In this document: one piece after another, positions 42,179 to 51,200 of the stretch
How positions within the stretch are numbered: position 1 is the first letter of the stretch
How the letters are laid out: the number at the start of each line of letters is the position of its first letter
Assembly: GCF_013362815.1 (NCBI RefSeq)
Contig: NZ_JABFVK010000058.1
Location: 27,111 to 91,110 of the forward strand
Origin: Hamadaea sp.
Lineage (GTDB): Bacteria; Actinomycetota; Actinomycetes; Mycobacteriales; Micromonosporaceae
DNA length: 64,000 nt
Direction of reading: 5' to 3'
The notes under the pieces: model-generated
Seen by the model: the letters and a program-made list of their open reading frames with translations, nothing else
Told to the model about the DNA's origin: nothing
The model's database searches: none
Program-made: the position numbers and the translations under genes

Positions 42179-42201
42179 TTTCCGCTTCCTTCCGGAACGG
42201 C

Positions 42202-42702
42202 TCAGCAACCGCAGGTGTAGTAAAGGATGTCCCAGTGGTTGCCCTCGTCGGTGTAGAGATTCCCGGACGGGGCGCGGTACTGGTAACCCCAGCCGGAGAT
42301 ATACCCGACGTACGTGTAGGTCGACGTGATGTAGTTGCTGATGCAGCTGTACTTGCTGATGTCGACCTTGTAGCCGTTCCAGTGGCTGTACGTGCCGGAG
42401 GCGTGCCCGACCTCGGTCCCGGCGGTGATGTTGACCGCGCATCCGGTGTAGTTGTGCAGCGTGATCACACCGCTGATCGTCGACTGTCTGATCTGTTCGA
42501 ACGACGTGCATGTGGAAGTGTATCGATCGGAACAGTTGCCGCTGGAGGACCAGGTGATCCCGGCCGCCCGGAGCTGCGAAGCGGCCTGGCTGTGGGTGAG
42601 GAACGTCGCGGCGTGCGCGGGTTCGGCGAGTGCGAGGGACAGGACGGTGGCCGTGGCGAGCGCGCCGAGCAGGGTGACGGCGCGGTGGAGGACCCGGAGC
42701 AT
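42202..42702 (-). CDS. Secreted protein, peptidase M15-like
   Basis: A protein of 166 residues. Signal peptide about 1-30 (ALAEPAHAA), start ATG 42702 preceded by AAGGAG. In the mature part, GTEVGHASGTYSHWNGYKVD and DEGNHWDILYY recall the S-x-H-x(2)-G-x-x-x-D and final H-W-x elements of M15/LAS metallopeptidases (D-Ala-D-Ala carboxypeptidases), with Cys pairs for disulfides. The family is tentative: the rest of the fold is not obvious. It could be a cell-wall peptidase or a small secreted binding protein. Confidence 0.6.
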   Translation of the reverse strand: MLRVLHRAVTLLGALATATVLSLALAEPAHAATFLTHSQAASQLRAAGITWSSSGNCSDRYTSTCTSFEQIRQSTISGVITLHNYTGCAVNITAGTEVGHASGTYSHWNGYKVDISKYSCISNYITSTYTYVGYISGWGYQYRAPSGNLYTDEGNHWDILYYTCGC

Positions 42703-42816
42703 GGTGACTCCTTCACGATGCGAATCGATGGGATGAAAATCTGATACGCGGCCACGTGGACGAATTCGTATCACGACGCGTGTCGATATTGCTATCCCCT
42801 CGACACCCACAAAATC

Positions 42817-42841
42817 GTCACGCCGCTTGTCGCGGCGTGAC
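42817..42841 (-). terminator. Intrinsic terminator of the arfB-type gene
   Basis: A perfect 10-bp stem (GTCACGCCGC and its inverse) with a 5-nt loop. On the minus strand it is followed by GATTTTG, giving a short U tract. It lies about 28 bp after the stop at 42869. Confidence 0.8.
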
Positions 42842-42868
42842 CGTTATGAGATCGGGTGGACCGGGTTG

Positions 42869-43294
42869 CTAGTCGGCCTCGCCGCGGCGATGCTGCTTGA
42901 GGTCCGAGCGGCGCTTCTTCGCGGCGATCCGGCGTTCTACCGAGCCCTTGGTCGGCCGGGTGGCCCGCCGCGCCTTCGGCGGGGGAGCGATGGCATCGCG
43001 GATCAACGCCGCCAGCCGAGTCTGCGCCGCTGCGCGGTTTCGCAGTTGCGCCCGATGTTCCGAGGCCGCGACAGTCAGTACGCCGTCGACGAGGCGGCCG
43101 GCGAGGCGCTGCAGCGCCCGCGTCTTCAGCGATTCCGTAAGCGCCTCGGTGGCGGCCAGATCCCAGGACAGCTCGACGCGGGAGTCGGCGGTGTTCACGC
43201 CCTGCCCGCCCGGCCCGCCCGATCGGGAGAAGCGCCAGCTCAGCTCGGCCTCGGGGATCTCGACGCCGGGCTGGACGAACAGCGTACCGGCCAT
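42869..43294 (-). CDS. arfB: Alternative ribosome-rescue hydrolase
   Basis: A protein of 141 residues. The catalytic GGQ lies in RSGGPGGQGVNTADSRVEL, and the C-terminal basic tail (RRATRPTKGSVERRIAAKKR and on) is that used by ArfB/YaeJ to enter the empty mRNA channel of stalled ribosomes. It hydrolyses peptidyl-tRNA when no stop codon is present. ATG 43294 was chosen over GTG 43300. It diverges from the RidA gene, with 47 bp between starts, and has its own terminator. Confidence 0.92.
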   Translation of the reverse strand: MAGTLFVQPGVEIPEAELSWRFSRSGGPGGQGVNTADSRVELSWDLAATEALTESLKTRALQRLAGRLVDGVLTVAASEHRAQLRNRAAAQTRLAALIRDAIAPPPKARRATRPTKGSVERRIAAKKRRSDLKQHRRGEAD

Positions 43295-43341
43295 GATCAC
43301 AGCATCTCATTCCCGCCGGTCGGAGCGCTACGCTGTCGATC

Positions 43342-43752
43342 ATGCCGATCATCGACCGTCTTACCGAGGTGCCGGGCAACTCGCCGGGCTTCGGGTTCGC
43401 GCATGCCGTCACCACGACCGGGCGGCTGGCCTTCGTCTCCGGTCAGATCGCGCTGGACGCCGCCGGTCAGCTCGTCGGGCCCGGGGATCTCGCGGCGCAG
43501 ACCGAGCAATCCCTGGCCAACCTGCACCGAGTGCTCGCGACGCTGGGCGCGGACTGGCCCGACGTCGTCAAGCTGACCTGGTTCCTCGTCGACGCCTCCC
43601 AGGTGCAGGTCATCCGGGACGTCCGGGACCGGATGATCCGGCCGTCACTGGGCGACCGGCCGAATCCGGCCAGCTCGCTGGTGCAGGTCGCGGCGTTGTT
43701 CCGGCCGGAGTTCCTGGTCGAGGTGGAAGCCGTCGTGGCCTTGCCCGACTGA
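43342..43752 (+). CDS. RidA-family (YjgF/YER057c) protein
   Basis: A protein of 136 residues. AFVSGQIALDAAGQLVGPGD, NLHRVLATLGADWPDVVKLT and the C-terminal LVEVEAVVAL are typical of RidA proteins, which hydrolyse reactive enamines/imines; the terminal RPEFLVE-type residue at the active site is present. TACGCT (43329-43334) ends 7 nt before ATG 43342, so a leaderless transcript is likely. It is divergent from the arfB-type gene. Confidence 0.9.
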   Translation: MPIIDRLTEVPGNSPGFGFAHAVTTTGRLAFVSGQIALDAAGQLVGPGDLAAQTEQSLANLHRVLATLGADWPDVVKLTWFLVDASQVQVIRDVRDRMIRPSLGDRPNPASSLVQVAALFRPEFLVEVEAVVALPD

Positions 43753-43779
43753 GCCCGGTCTCGGCTCAGGAATCTCAGC

Positions 43780-44232
43780 TCAGGGCAGCTGGGCGAGGGC
43801 GGCCAGCAGCTCGCCGCGGTCGAAGCTGGCCGTCGGCAGCGCACCGGTGCGGGCGTACCGCAGCAGACCGTCGGCGTCGACGAGGAAAGTGCCGCTGTGC
43901 TGCATCAACAGGCGCTTCTCCAGACCGGCGGCACGATGGGCGGCATCACCCACCGAGGACACCACTGGCAGACCGCCGGCCCTTCGGCGTACGCGACCCG
44001 CGTCGGCGGCCGAGCCGGGCACGACCACGATCGGGACCGTCTTGTGCTCGTCGAGGGCGTCGGCCGACTCCGCGAGGGCCCGCACGTGGCGCAAGCAGAT
44101 CATGCAGTTGTGCGCCCGCATGAAGAACACGACGGCGGGGCGGCCGGCTCGGATCTGGTCGAGATCCGTCCGGAGCCCGTCCTGATCGACGATCGACAGG
44201 GCGGGGAAGGGAAGGCCGATTTCGGGCAGCAT
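43780..44232 (-). CDS. Peroxiredoxin-like redoxin (AhpC/TSA type)
   Basis: A protein of 150 residues. A thioredoxin-like fold with AVVFFMRAHNCMICLRHVRA (C-x-x-C at about 42-45) and GTFLVDADGLLRYARTG near the end. The active Cys pair matches AhpC/TSA-like redoxins, which reduce peroxides or disulfides; the exact partner is unknown. AGGAG lies before ATG 44232. It is divergent from a LysR gene whose operator lies in the shared 114-bp gap. Confidence 0.87.
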   Translation of the reverse strand: MLPEIGLPFPALSIVDQDGLRTDLDQIRAGRPAVVFFMRAHNCMICLRHVRALAESADALDEHKTVPIVVVPGSAADAGRVRRRAGGLPVVSSVGDAAHRAAGLEKRLLMQHSGTFLVDADGLLRYARTGALPTASFDRGELLAALAQLP

Positions 44233-44319
44233 CGGGTGGCTCCTGCGGTAGGGATGAATGAGCTGCCACCAGTCCACCCGGGGTGGCGGCCAGGTGTCCA
44301 AGACCGCTTCGGTCGGCCC

Positions 44320-44336
44320 GATACCCCGAAGGTATC
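44320..44336. promoter_or_regulatory. LysR-type operator box
   Basis: GATACC-CCGAA-GGTATC is a perfect 6-bp inverted repeat and contains the exact LysR consensus ATAC-N7-GTAT (44321-44335). It lies 10 bp upstream of the LysR start codon and about 88 bp from the divergent redoxin start, the usual position for an autoregulatory, divergently acting site. Confidence 0.75.
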
Positions 44337-44346
44337 GTTGCCGCGT

Positions 44347-45225
44347 ATGGACCTGCGTCGGCTGCGCTACTTCGTCGTGGTGGCCGAGGAGCGGCACTTC
44401 GGCCGGGCGGCCGAACGGTTGCACATGGCCCAGCCGCCGCTGAGCCGATCCATTCAGCAGCTCGAGGCGGAGCTGGGACATCGACTGCTGCATCGGTCCG
44501 CCACCGGCGTCAGCCTGACGCCCGCCGGGGAGGCGCTGTACGCCGAGGCCCAGGCGCTGCTGGAACAAGCCGACCGCATCCCGATACGCGTCGCCGCCGC
44601 GGCCGGCACCGCGATGCTGACCATCGGGATGCTGGCCGACAGTGCCGAGCAGATCGGCCCACACCTGGTCACGGAGTTTCGGGCGGCCCACCCGGAGGTG
44701 AACGTCCGGATGCGAGAGGCCGATCTCACCGACCCCTCCTGCGGGCTGAAGACCGGCCTCGTCGACGTCGCGTTGACGCGTACGCCGTTCCACGTCGGTG
44801 ACGGCATCGCCACCCACGTTCTGCGTACCGATCCGATCGGAGTCGTGGTTCGCGCCGACGATCCGCTCGCTCAGCGGGCGTACCTGCGATTGGACGATCT
44901 CGCGAACCGTCGCCGGTTCCGCCTGCCCGACGACACCGACGCGGTCTGGCGCGACTATTGGAACGCCGCCGCCACCGGTGTGGACGCGTCCGGCCCGGTC
45001 GTACGCACCCTGCGCGAATGTCTTCAGTCCGTCCTGTGGAACGGTGCGATCGGCTTGATGCCATTGGCGGACACCCTGCCCGACGGCCTGATCTGCGTAC
45101 CCGTGGAAGGACTGCCGCCGAGCGACCTGGTCGTCGCCTGGACTCGCGGGACCACCGACCCGCTGGTGCGCTCGTTTCTTCGCGCCGTCGCGGCCGTGCG
45201 CGGGCCGGTGGGCCCGAGGGGCTGA
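44347..45225 (+). CDS. LysR-family transcriptional regulator
   Basis: A protein of 292 residues. The N-terminal helix-turn-helix (about 1-60; RRLRYFVVVAEERHFGRAAE, then MAQPPLSRSIQQLEAELG) is clear, followed by the periplasmic-binding-like effector domain (about 90-290). Two Cys occur in the effector half, but they are not arranged as in OxyR, so redox sensing is unproven. A palindromic ATAC-N7-GTAT box lies just upstream of the start, and the divergent redoxin is the likely target, repeated in many LysR pairs. Confidence 0.93.
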   Translation: MDLRRLRYFVVVAEERHFGRAAERLHMAQPPLSRSIQQLEAELGHRLLHRSATGVSLTPAGEALYAEAQALLEQADRIPIRVAAAAGTAMLTIGMLADSAEQIGPHLVTEFRAAHPEVNVRMREADLTDPSCGLKTGLVDVALTRTPFHVGDGIATHVLRTDPIGVVVRADDPLAQRAYLRLDDLANRRRFRLPDDTDAVWRDYWNAAATGVDASGPVVRTLRECLQSVLWNGAIGLMPLADTLPDGLICVPVEGLPPSDLVVAWTRGTTDPLVRSFLRAVAAVRGPVGPRG

Positions 45226-45437
45226 CGCTCAGGTCCTGGCCAGGTGGCCTTGGCGGAACCCGGAGCCGGGCGTACTACGACTGAGGAATGCCCACGCTAC
45301 CTGCGGACGCTTTCGGCGTTTCATCGCAAAAGAGTGTTCTGCCGGTTTTAGAGTCCTGGGAGCGCGTCGCTGTCGGCGGCAGTGCGCTGTGCCCCGGCGG
45401 GACGAATTGACCAGCTCTAGGGAACCGCAAAGACGAG
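45226..45437. other. Intergenic region upstream of the putative glycan pair
   Basis: A 212-bp stretch with no gene. It is more AT-rich near 45320-45360 (CGGTTTTAGAGTCC) and could hold the promoter of the two-gene cassette. No confident -10/-35 pair. Confidence 0.4.
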
Positions 45438-46307
45438 ATGCACCACGCCAACCAGTTTTATGGCCATACGTACGTGCTGGCTCGGTATTGCGAGATGCCG
45501 GACCCCGATCATCCTCAACGCCTCGACGGCTACCTTCAGCATGGCTGGAACATCGGCGACGGGCTGGCCCCGGGCGTGCCGTTCGTGCACGGCAGCCCGT
45601 TGTTCGTGTGGTCCGAGCGGACTCGCCGCCGGGCCTGGTCGCAGGGTCGCCGGAACGTCGTCGCCATCGGCGCGCCGTTCGCGTATCTGCTCGAGGTGTG
45701 CCCGCCCGAACCGGCTGCAGGAGAGCGCGAGGGCACGATCTTCTATCCGTTCCACGGCTGGGAGGGCCAGCAGATCCTCGGCGATCACCGCCGGCTCGCC
45801 CGGGAGATCGCCGAGACCGAGTCCGGGCCGGTCACGGTCTGCCTGTATTGGAACGAGCACCAGCAGCCGGAGATCCAAGCCGTCTACGCCGACGCCGGGT
45901 TCCGGGTCGTGTGCCACGGCCGGCGCGGCTTCTGGTGGCGCGGCCAGGACCGGGAATTCCTCGTACGCCAGCTGACCGAGCTGCGCCGGCATCGCCGAGT
46001 GGCGTCGAACCGGCTCACCAGCGCGATCTGGTACGGCTTGCTCGCCGGATGCGAAGCAGCCGTCTACGGCGATCCGATGGTGCTGGAGAACGCCGACGCC
46101 ACCTTCGGCGGGTATTCGCGGATCGCGTCGCAATGGGCGGCGCTGCACGGTCGCGAGACCGACGCGGAGGTATGCCGAGAGCTCGCACGGCAAGAGCTGG
46201 GCGCGGATCTCCTCGCCGGGCCGGCCGAACTGCGGGTGCTGTTCGGCTGGCAGCAGACCTGGGCCGACGCCGCGAGGCGTACCACTGAAGGAGCGGTTCA
46301 TGCCTGA
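45438..46307 (+). CDS. Putative glycan-biosynthesis protein (glycosyltransferase-like)
   Basis: A protein of 289 residues of no formally named family that I can place. It opens MHHANQFYGHTYVLARYC, and contains YLQHGWNIGDGLAPG, FYPFHGWEGQQILGDH, VTVCLYWNEHQQPEIQ and HRRVASNRLTSAIWYGLLAG. Related actinobacterial and cyanobacterial proteins of this pattern occur in surface-polysaccharide clusters as I recall, and the SNRLTSAIWYG-type segment resembles a nucleotide-sugar binding end. Hydrolase or transferase activity is inferred only. It overlaps the next gene by 8 bp, so the two are coupled. Confidence 0.65.
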   Translation: MHHANQFYGHTYVLARYCEMPDPDHPQRLDGYLQHGWNIGDGLAPGVPFVHGSPLFVWSERTRRRAWSQGRRNVVAIGAPFAYLLEVCPPEPAAGEREGTIFYPFHGWEGQQILGDHRRLAREIAETESGPVTVCLYWNEHQQPEIQAVYADAGFRVVCHGRRGFWWRGQDREFLVRQLTELRRHRRVASNRLTSAIWYGLLAGCEAAVYGDPMVLENADATFGGYSRIASQWAALHGRETDAEVCRELARQELGADLLAGPAELRVLFGWQQTWADAARRTTEGAVHA

Positions 46308-48198
46308 GACGACTGCTGCACTCACGGTTGCATCAGCTGCCGACGCCGGCGTCAAACGGGGCAACGGCATGTGGTCGTGGACCGACTGGCGCGACCCGGC
46401 GTCGATCGCGGCGAGCGCTGCGCTCACGACGATCGTGGATGAACACGTGGTCGCCGGTCGCCGGGTGCTGTTCGCCGGGCCGCACGACGCCGACCTGGTC
46501 CGGTCCGCCCAGGCGGCGGGGGCGGTCGTCAGCTGGCTCATCCGGTCGGTCGACGACGCCGGCCGGCTCACGCACGACCTGCCCGGTGTCGACGTCCTTT
46601 GCGGATCGTTGGAGGATCCGGCCGGGCCGTTCGACCTCGTCATCGCGCTCGACGGCTTCGGCCGGCTGACCTCGGCCGAGGACGACGACACCGGCCGGGA
46701 TCTGGTCGCGCTGCTGTCGTCGCTGGTGGCGGCGGACGGCGTACTGGTGCTGTTGCACGAGAACGCGCTAGGTGCACACCGCATGATCGAACTCGCGCCG
46801 GGTCGCGAGTACACCGCCGACGAGGCCTGGTACCTGCCGGAGGCGTACGAGCCGCGGCTGCCCGCATCGTTCGGCGCGCTCACTGCGGCGCTCGGCGATC
46901 ACGGGTTGCAAACCCACGCCGGGTACGCCGTCTTCCCGACCCCGAAACGGCCGCACGTGCTGGTGGGTCGCCCGGTTCTCGACGATCCCGCGTCCGGCGT
47001 ACGCGACGGTCTGCGGCCGCTGCTGACCCACGCCTTCGCGGAGGCGTACCGGGGCCGGGAGGTGCTCGACGACCCCCGGGACCTCGTCACGCGGATGGCG
47101 TACGCCGCCGCCGAACAGACGCTGGCGGCCGGGTGGCTCGTGATCGCGGGCCGGGGTGATACGACGGCGAAGCAGTATGAGCTGGTGGTCGGCAGTGAGG
47201 CGGGCCAGCTCGTGTCCACAATCGACTCCGGAGTGTCCGAGGTGCATGGAGAGCCCCGCACGGTCGGCGGTCTGCGCGAGATGACCCCGGTACGCCTCCC
47301 GTCCGGCCCGACGGTGGAGGAGCGCCTCCTCCGGCTGTGTGCGGCGGCCGACCTGCCGGGCCTGCGCGCCGAACTGCGCCGGTACGCCGACTGGCTGCGA
47401 AACCACGGCAGCGAGCTCACTGGCCCGGTCGCGTTGGCCACCTTCGCCACCGTGTGCGACGACGGCGACGAGCTGCGCCCGGACCTGGTCCGCTGGGAGC
47501 CCCTGACGCCGGTGCCGCTGAAGGTGGCGCTGCATCGGGCGTTGTGGAGCTTCGCGGGGATCCTGATCACCCGCAACCGGCCGCATCCCTATCCGCTCAC
47601 CTTCGACGCCGCCGAACTGACCGAGGTGCTCGCGGCGACCGTCGACGCCGTTCCCGGGCCGGGCGACCTGGACGCCGTCCTCGACCTCGAAATCGCAGTA
47701 CGCACAGCGCACGGCGACCCCGATCCGGTACGCACCCGCCGCGAGCTGTCCGCCGACCTGCGGCCGATGCCGGACGTCGCCGGCTACCGGGCACTCGTCG
47801 ACGTGCTGTGGCGGCAGAACGACCTGCTGCAGCACGCCCGGGAGAACGCCGCCTGGCTGGAGAAGATCCTCGTCTCCCGGGACACCGCCCTGAGCAAGCT
47901 CGACCTGCAGATCCAGCAGCACGAGCTGAGCGGGCCCGAGCAGGTGGTGGAACTCGCGCGGAAGGCGTACAAGAAGGTTCGCGGGAAGGTTGCCGCGCGG
48001 CGGCAGACTATCGAGCAGCAGCCCAAACCGAAGCTGTGTTCGTCCTGCCGCACCGAAGAGCTCGCCGCGGGTACGCCCTACCGCCGCCTGCGGGTACGCG
48101 TCGAGCGCATCGACTTCGACGCCGCCCCGCCCCGCCCCCGAGACGCCGTCGCGACCGGCGAAGAGCGCGCGGAAGGTGCCATCGTCGTGGCGGAGTGA
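46300..48198 (+). CDS. Methyltransferase-like protein with long C-terminal region
   Basis: A protein of 632 residues. Residues about 50-160 have the appearance of a class I SAM methyltransferase: VLFAGPHDADLVRSAQAAGA (motif I-like), FDLVIALDGFGRL and ADGVLVLLHENALG. The middle (about 240-330) contains a second variable region, and residues about 535-600 include a helical coiled region (LQHARENAAWLEKILVSRDT, then a Lys-rich VVELARKAYKKVRGKVAARR). Proteins joining a methyltransferase with a helical tail occur in glycan clusters. The ATG overlaps the previous stop. Whether the SAM site is active cannot be judged. Confidence 0.6.
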   Translation: MPETTAALTVASAADAGVKRGNGMWSWTDWRDPASIAASAALTTIVDEHVVAGRRVLFAGPHDADLVRSAQAAGAVVSWLIRSVDDAGRLTHDLPGVDVLCGSLEDPAGPFDLVIALDGFGRLTSAEDDDTGRDLVALLSSLVAADGVLVLLHENALGAHRMIELAPGREYTADEAWYLPEAYEPRLPASFGALTAALGDHGLQTHAGYAVFPTPKRPHVLVGRPVLDDPASGVRDGLRPLLTHAFAEAYRGREVLDDPRDLVTRMAYAAAEQTLAAGWLVIAGRGDTTAKQYELVVGSEAGQLVSTIDSGVSEVHGEPRTVGGLREMTPVRLPSGPTVEERLLRLCAAADLPGLRAELRRYADWLRNHGSELTGPVALATFATVCDDGDELRPDLVRWEPLTPVPLKVALHRALWSFAGILITRNRPHPYPLTFDAAELTEVLAATVDAVPGPGDLDAVLDLEIAVRTAHGDPDPVRTRRELSADLRPMPDVAGYRALVDVLWRQNDLLQHARENAAWLEKILVSRDTALSKLDLQIQQHELSGPEQVVELARKAYKKVRGKVAARRQTIEQQPKPKLCSSCRTEELAAGTPYRRLRVRVERIDFDAAPPRPRDAVATGEERAEGAIVVAE

Positions 48199-48263
48199 TT
48201 CGCGGCCGCGTACTCACGGGTAAGAGCGCGAGCGTGCTGGACGAGGCGTGGCAGAATCGACAG

Positions 48264-51200
48264 GTGCCGCCGGACGCGCCGCTCGACCCGCTCGACCCGC
48301 TGACCTCGACCGATCAGCCGGGGGAGTCGCCGCGTGCCCGGCGCATCCGGCTGACCGCGCGTCGCTGGGCGGATTCGCTGATCGACATGTCGGGCGCGAA
48401 CCGCCTGATCTACTATCGCGATCTCAAGTCGGGCACGCTCAATCTGGCTCAGGCCGATCCGCTGGCGGTGACCGCGCTGCTCGGCGGGCAGCCGAAGACG
48501 ATCGGGGAGCTGTTCCGGGAACCCGAGGCGCGCACCGATGCCATGCGTCGCGTACGCACGATCCGCACGAAGATGCGGGAACTGTCGGAAGAGCGGGGGC
48601 TCGACGCCGGATACCTCGCCGTCGGCATGGCGACCTGGCGGGAGGCCGACCGCGCGCCCCGTTCGCCGGTGCTGCTGCATCCGCTGCGGGTCACCGCGAC
48701 CTCGGCGATCGAGGCCGACTTCACCCTCCGCGTGACCGGCGAGGCCGAGGTCAACCCGGTCCTGCTGCACCGGCTCGGGCACGACTTCGGCGTACACGTC
48801 TCGGCGGAGGAGGTCCTGCTCGGGGCGGAGGGCGCGTCGGCGGAGCAGGAGGCTGAGCAGGCCCTCGAAGCGCTGGCCAAGCTGGCGCTGCGCGTACCGG
48901 GGTTCGCGGTCACGCCCGACCGGGTCGTCGGCACCTTCGTCTACGAGAAACTGCCGATGGTGCAAGACATCCAGCAGTCGGCCGGGCTGCTCGCCGTGAG
49001 CGACGTAGTGGCCGCGCTCGCCGGTGACACCTCGGCCGCCCGGGACCTGGCCGGTGGCGAGCGAGTGGAGGTCACCGCGCCGGACACGATGCCGCTGCGC
49101 GACGAGTTCCTCGTCCTCGACGCCGACTCGTCGCAGAGTCGGGCCATCAATGCCGTCGTGGCTGGTCAGCACCTCGTCGTGAAGGGCCCGCCGGGCACCG
49201 GCAAGTCGCAGACCATCGCCAACCTCATCGCCACGCTCGCCGCGCGTGGTCAGACCGCGTTGTTCGTCGCCGAGAAACGGGCCGCGATCGACGCCGTCGT
49301 GGACCGCCTGCGCGCCGTCGGCCTCGAGGACCTCGTGCAGAACCTGCACGGCGGGACGACCAGCCGCCGGGAGCTTGCCGAATCGTTGCACGCGCGGCTG
49401 CTGCGGCTCACCGAGGAACACCAGCCCCAGCTCGCCGACCTGGGCGCCACGCTCGTCGCGCGGCGCGAGCAGATGGTCGCGCACAACACTGCGATGCACC
49501 GGCGGCATGCTCCGTGGGACCTCTCGGTCTTCGACGCCCAGGCTCGTCTGCTCGGTCTCGGTCCGGAGGCGATCACGCCCGCCAGATGGTACGCCGAAGG
49601 GTTGCTGGCCTTGGACCGGCAACAAGCCGACCGGCTGCGCGACGGCGTCGGTGAAGCGGCCCGGTTGGGGTTGTTCGACCCGGCGTTGCGGACCGGAGCC
49701 TGGGATGCGATCGAAACGACCGATCCGACGCAGGCCCGGGCGGCGATGCACGCGGTCACCGAATTGGCCCAACGACGGCTGCCCGAACTGCGGCGGCTGG
49801 TCGCTCAGGCGGCCGCCGAGTGCGGTCTTCGTCCGCCGTCCACGTTGGACGATTCCCGGGCGATGCTGGGCACCGTCGCCGACGCCGAATCGGTGCTGTC
49901 CCGGCTCCGTCCCGAGGTGTTCTCCAGCCCGGTCGACACGTGGTGGGCCGCGAGCGGCGACCGCGCCTTCCGGCGTACCCATAATGTGAACTTGAGCTGG
50001 TCGCAGCGGCGGGCCGCCCGCAAGGCCGCGAGTGCCCTCTGGCTGCGTGGCAAGCCCTCGAAGGGCGAGCTGCATCGGGCGATGGCCGACGTCATCGAGG
50101 TGAGCCGGCGCTGGCGAGAGTCGAGTGTGGATGGACGGGCGCCGCGCGGCTCCACAGTGACCCAAGCTGGACTGTCCGCCTTGGACGAAACGGCGCGCGA
50201 TGTGGCCGCGGTGCCGGTGATGCGGCCCGAGACGCCGCTGGATCAGCTGCATTGGCAGGCCGACGCGCTCGCCGCCGACTCGCACGGCCTCGACCGCGCG
50301 GTGCGCCGCAACGGATTGGCCGCGGAGCTGCGCCAGTGGCGCGCCGACCGGCTGCTCGACGAGCTCACCGCCCGGCAGGCCGGGCCGGAACTGGCGATGC
50401 GAGCGTTCGACTTCGCCTGGCTGACCAGCGTCCTGGACCACATCCGGGCCGGCGATCCGCGCCTGCGGGGGTTCGACGGCGATCAGCTGCACGCCGCGGC
50501 CGAGCAGTTCCAGGCGGCCGACGCCGAGCACATCAAGACCACGCCGGCCCGCGTACGCCGAGCGGCGGCGGCGCATCTGGTGGCGGTCCTCGACGGGCAC
50601 AAGGACGAGCAGGACCTCGTTCGTCGCGAAGCCGTCAAGAAGGCGCGCCACCTGCCGATCCGGCATCTGTTCGAGAAGGCTCCGCACGCCCTGCTCGCGA
50701 TCAAGCCGTGCTGGGCGATGAGCCCGCTGCTCGTCAGCCAGGTGCTGCCCGCGCAGCGGCTGTTCGACGTGGTCATCTTCGATGAGGCGAGCCAAGTGCT
50801 GCCCGTCGACGGCATCACCGCCGTCATGCGCGGCCGGCAACTCGTCGTCGCCGGCGATGAACATCAGCTGCCGCCGACCGCCTTCTTCGACAAAGTGGAC
50901 AGTGAAACCGAACTGTCCGATGAGGACGAAGAGGCGTACACCGACGACGTGGAGTCGTTGCTGCAGGCGTTCTCCTCCGTGCTGCCCCTACCGCAGGTGA
51001 CCCACCTCGCGTGGCACTACCGCAGCCGGGACGAGCGCCTGATCGCCTTCTCCAACGCGCAGATCTACGGCCCGCACGGCAACGAGCTGGTGACCTTCCC
51101 CGGCGGCGTCGCCGGACCGGCGCTGCGCCACATCCTGGTGCCGCCAGTCCACAGTGGCAAGCCGGCCGAGGCCGCTTCGGAGAGCGCGTCGGCCGAGGTG

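Noticed and set aside
48078..50864. A 928-codon minus-strand frame opposite the helicase gene
   Set aside because: Shadow frame caused by high GC and biased third positions; no domains, whereas the plus-strand protein has clear helicase motifs.
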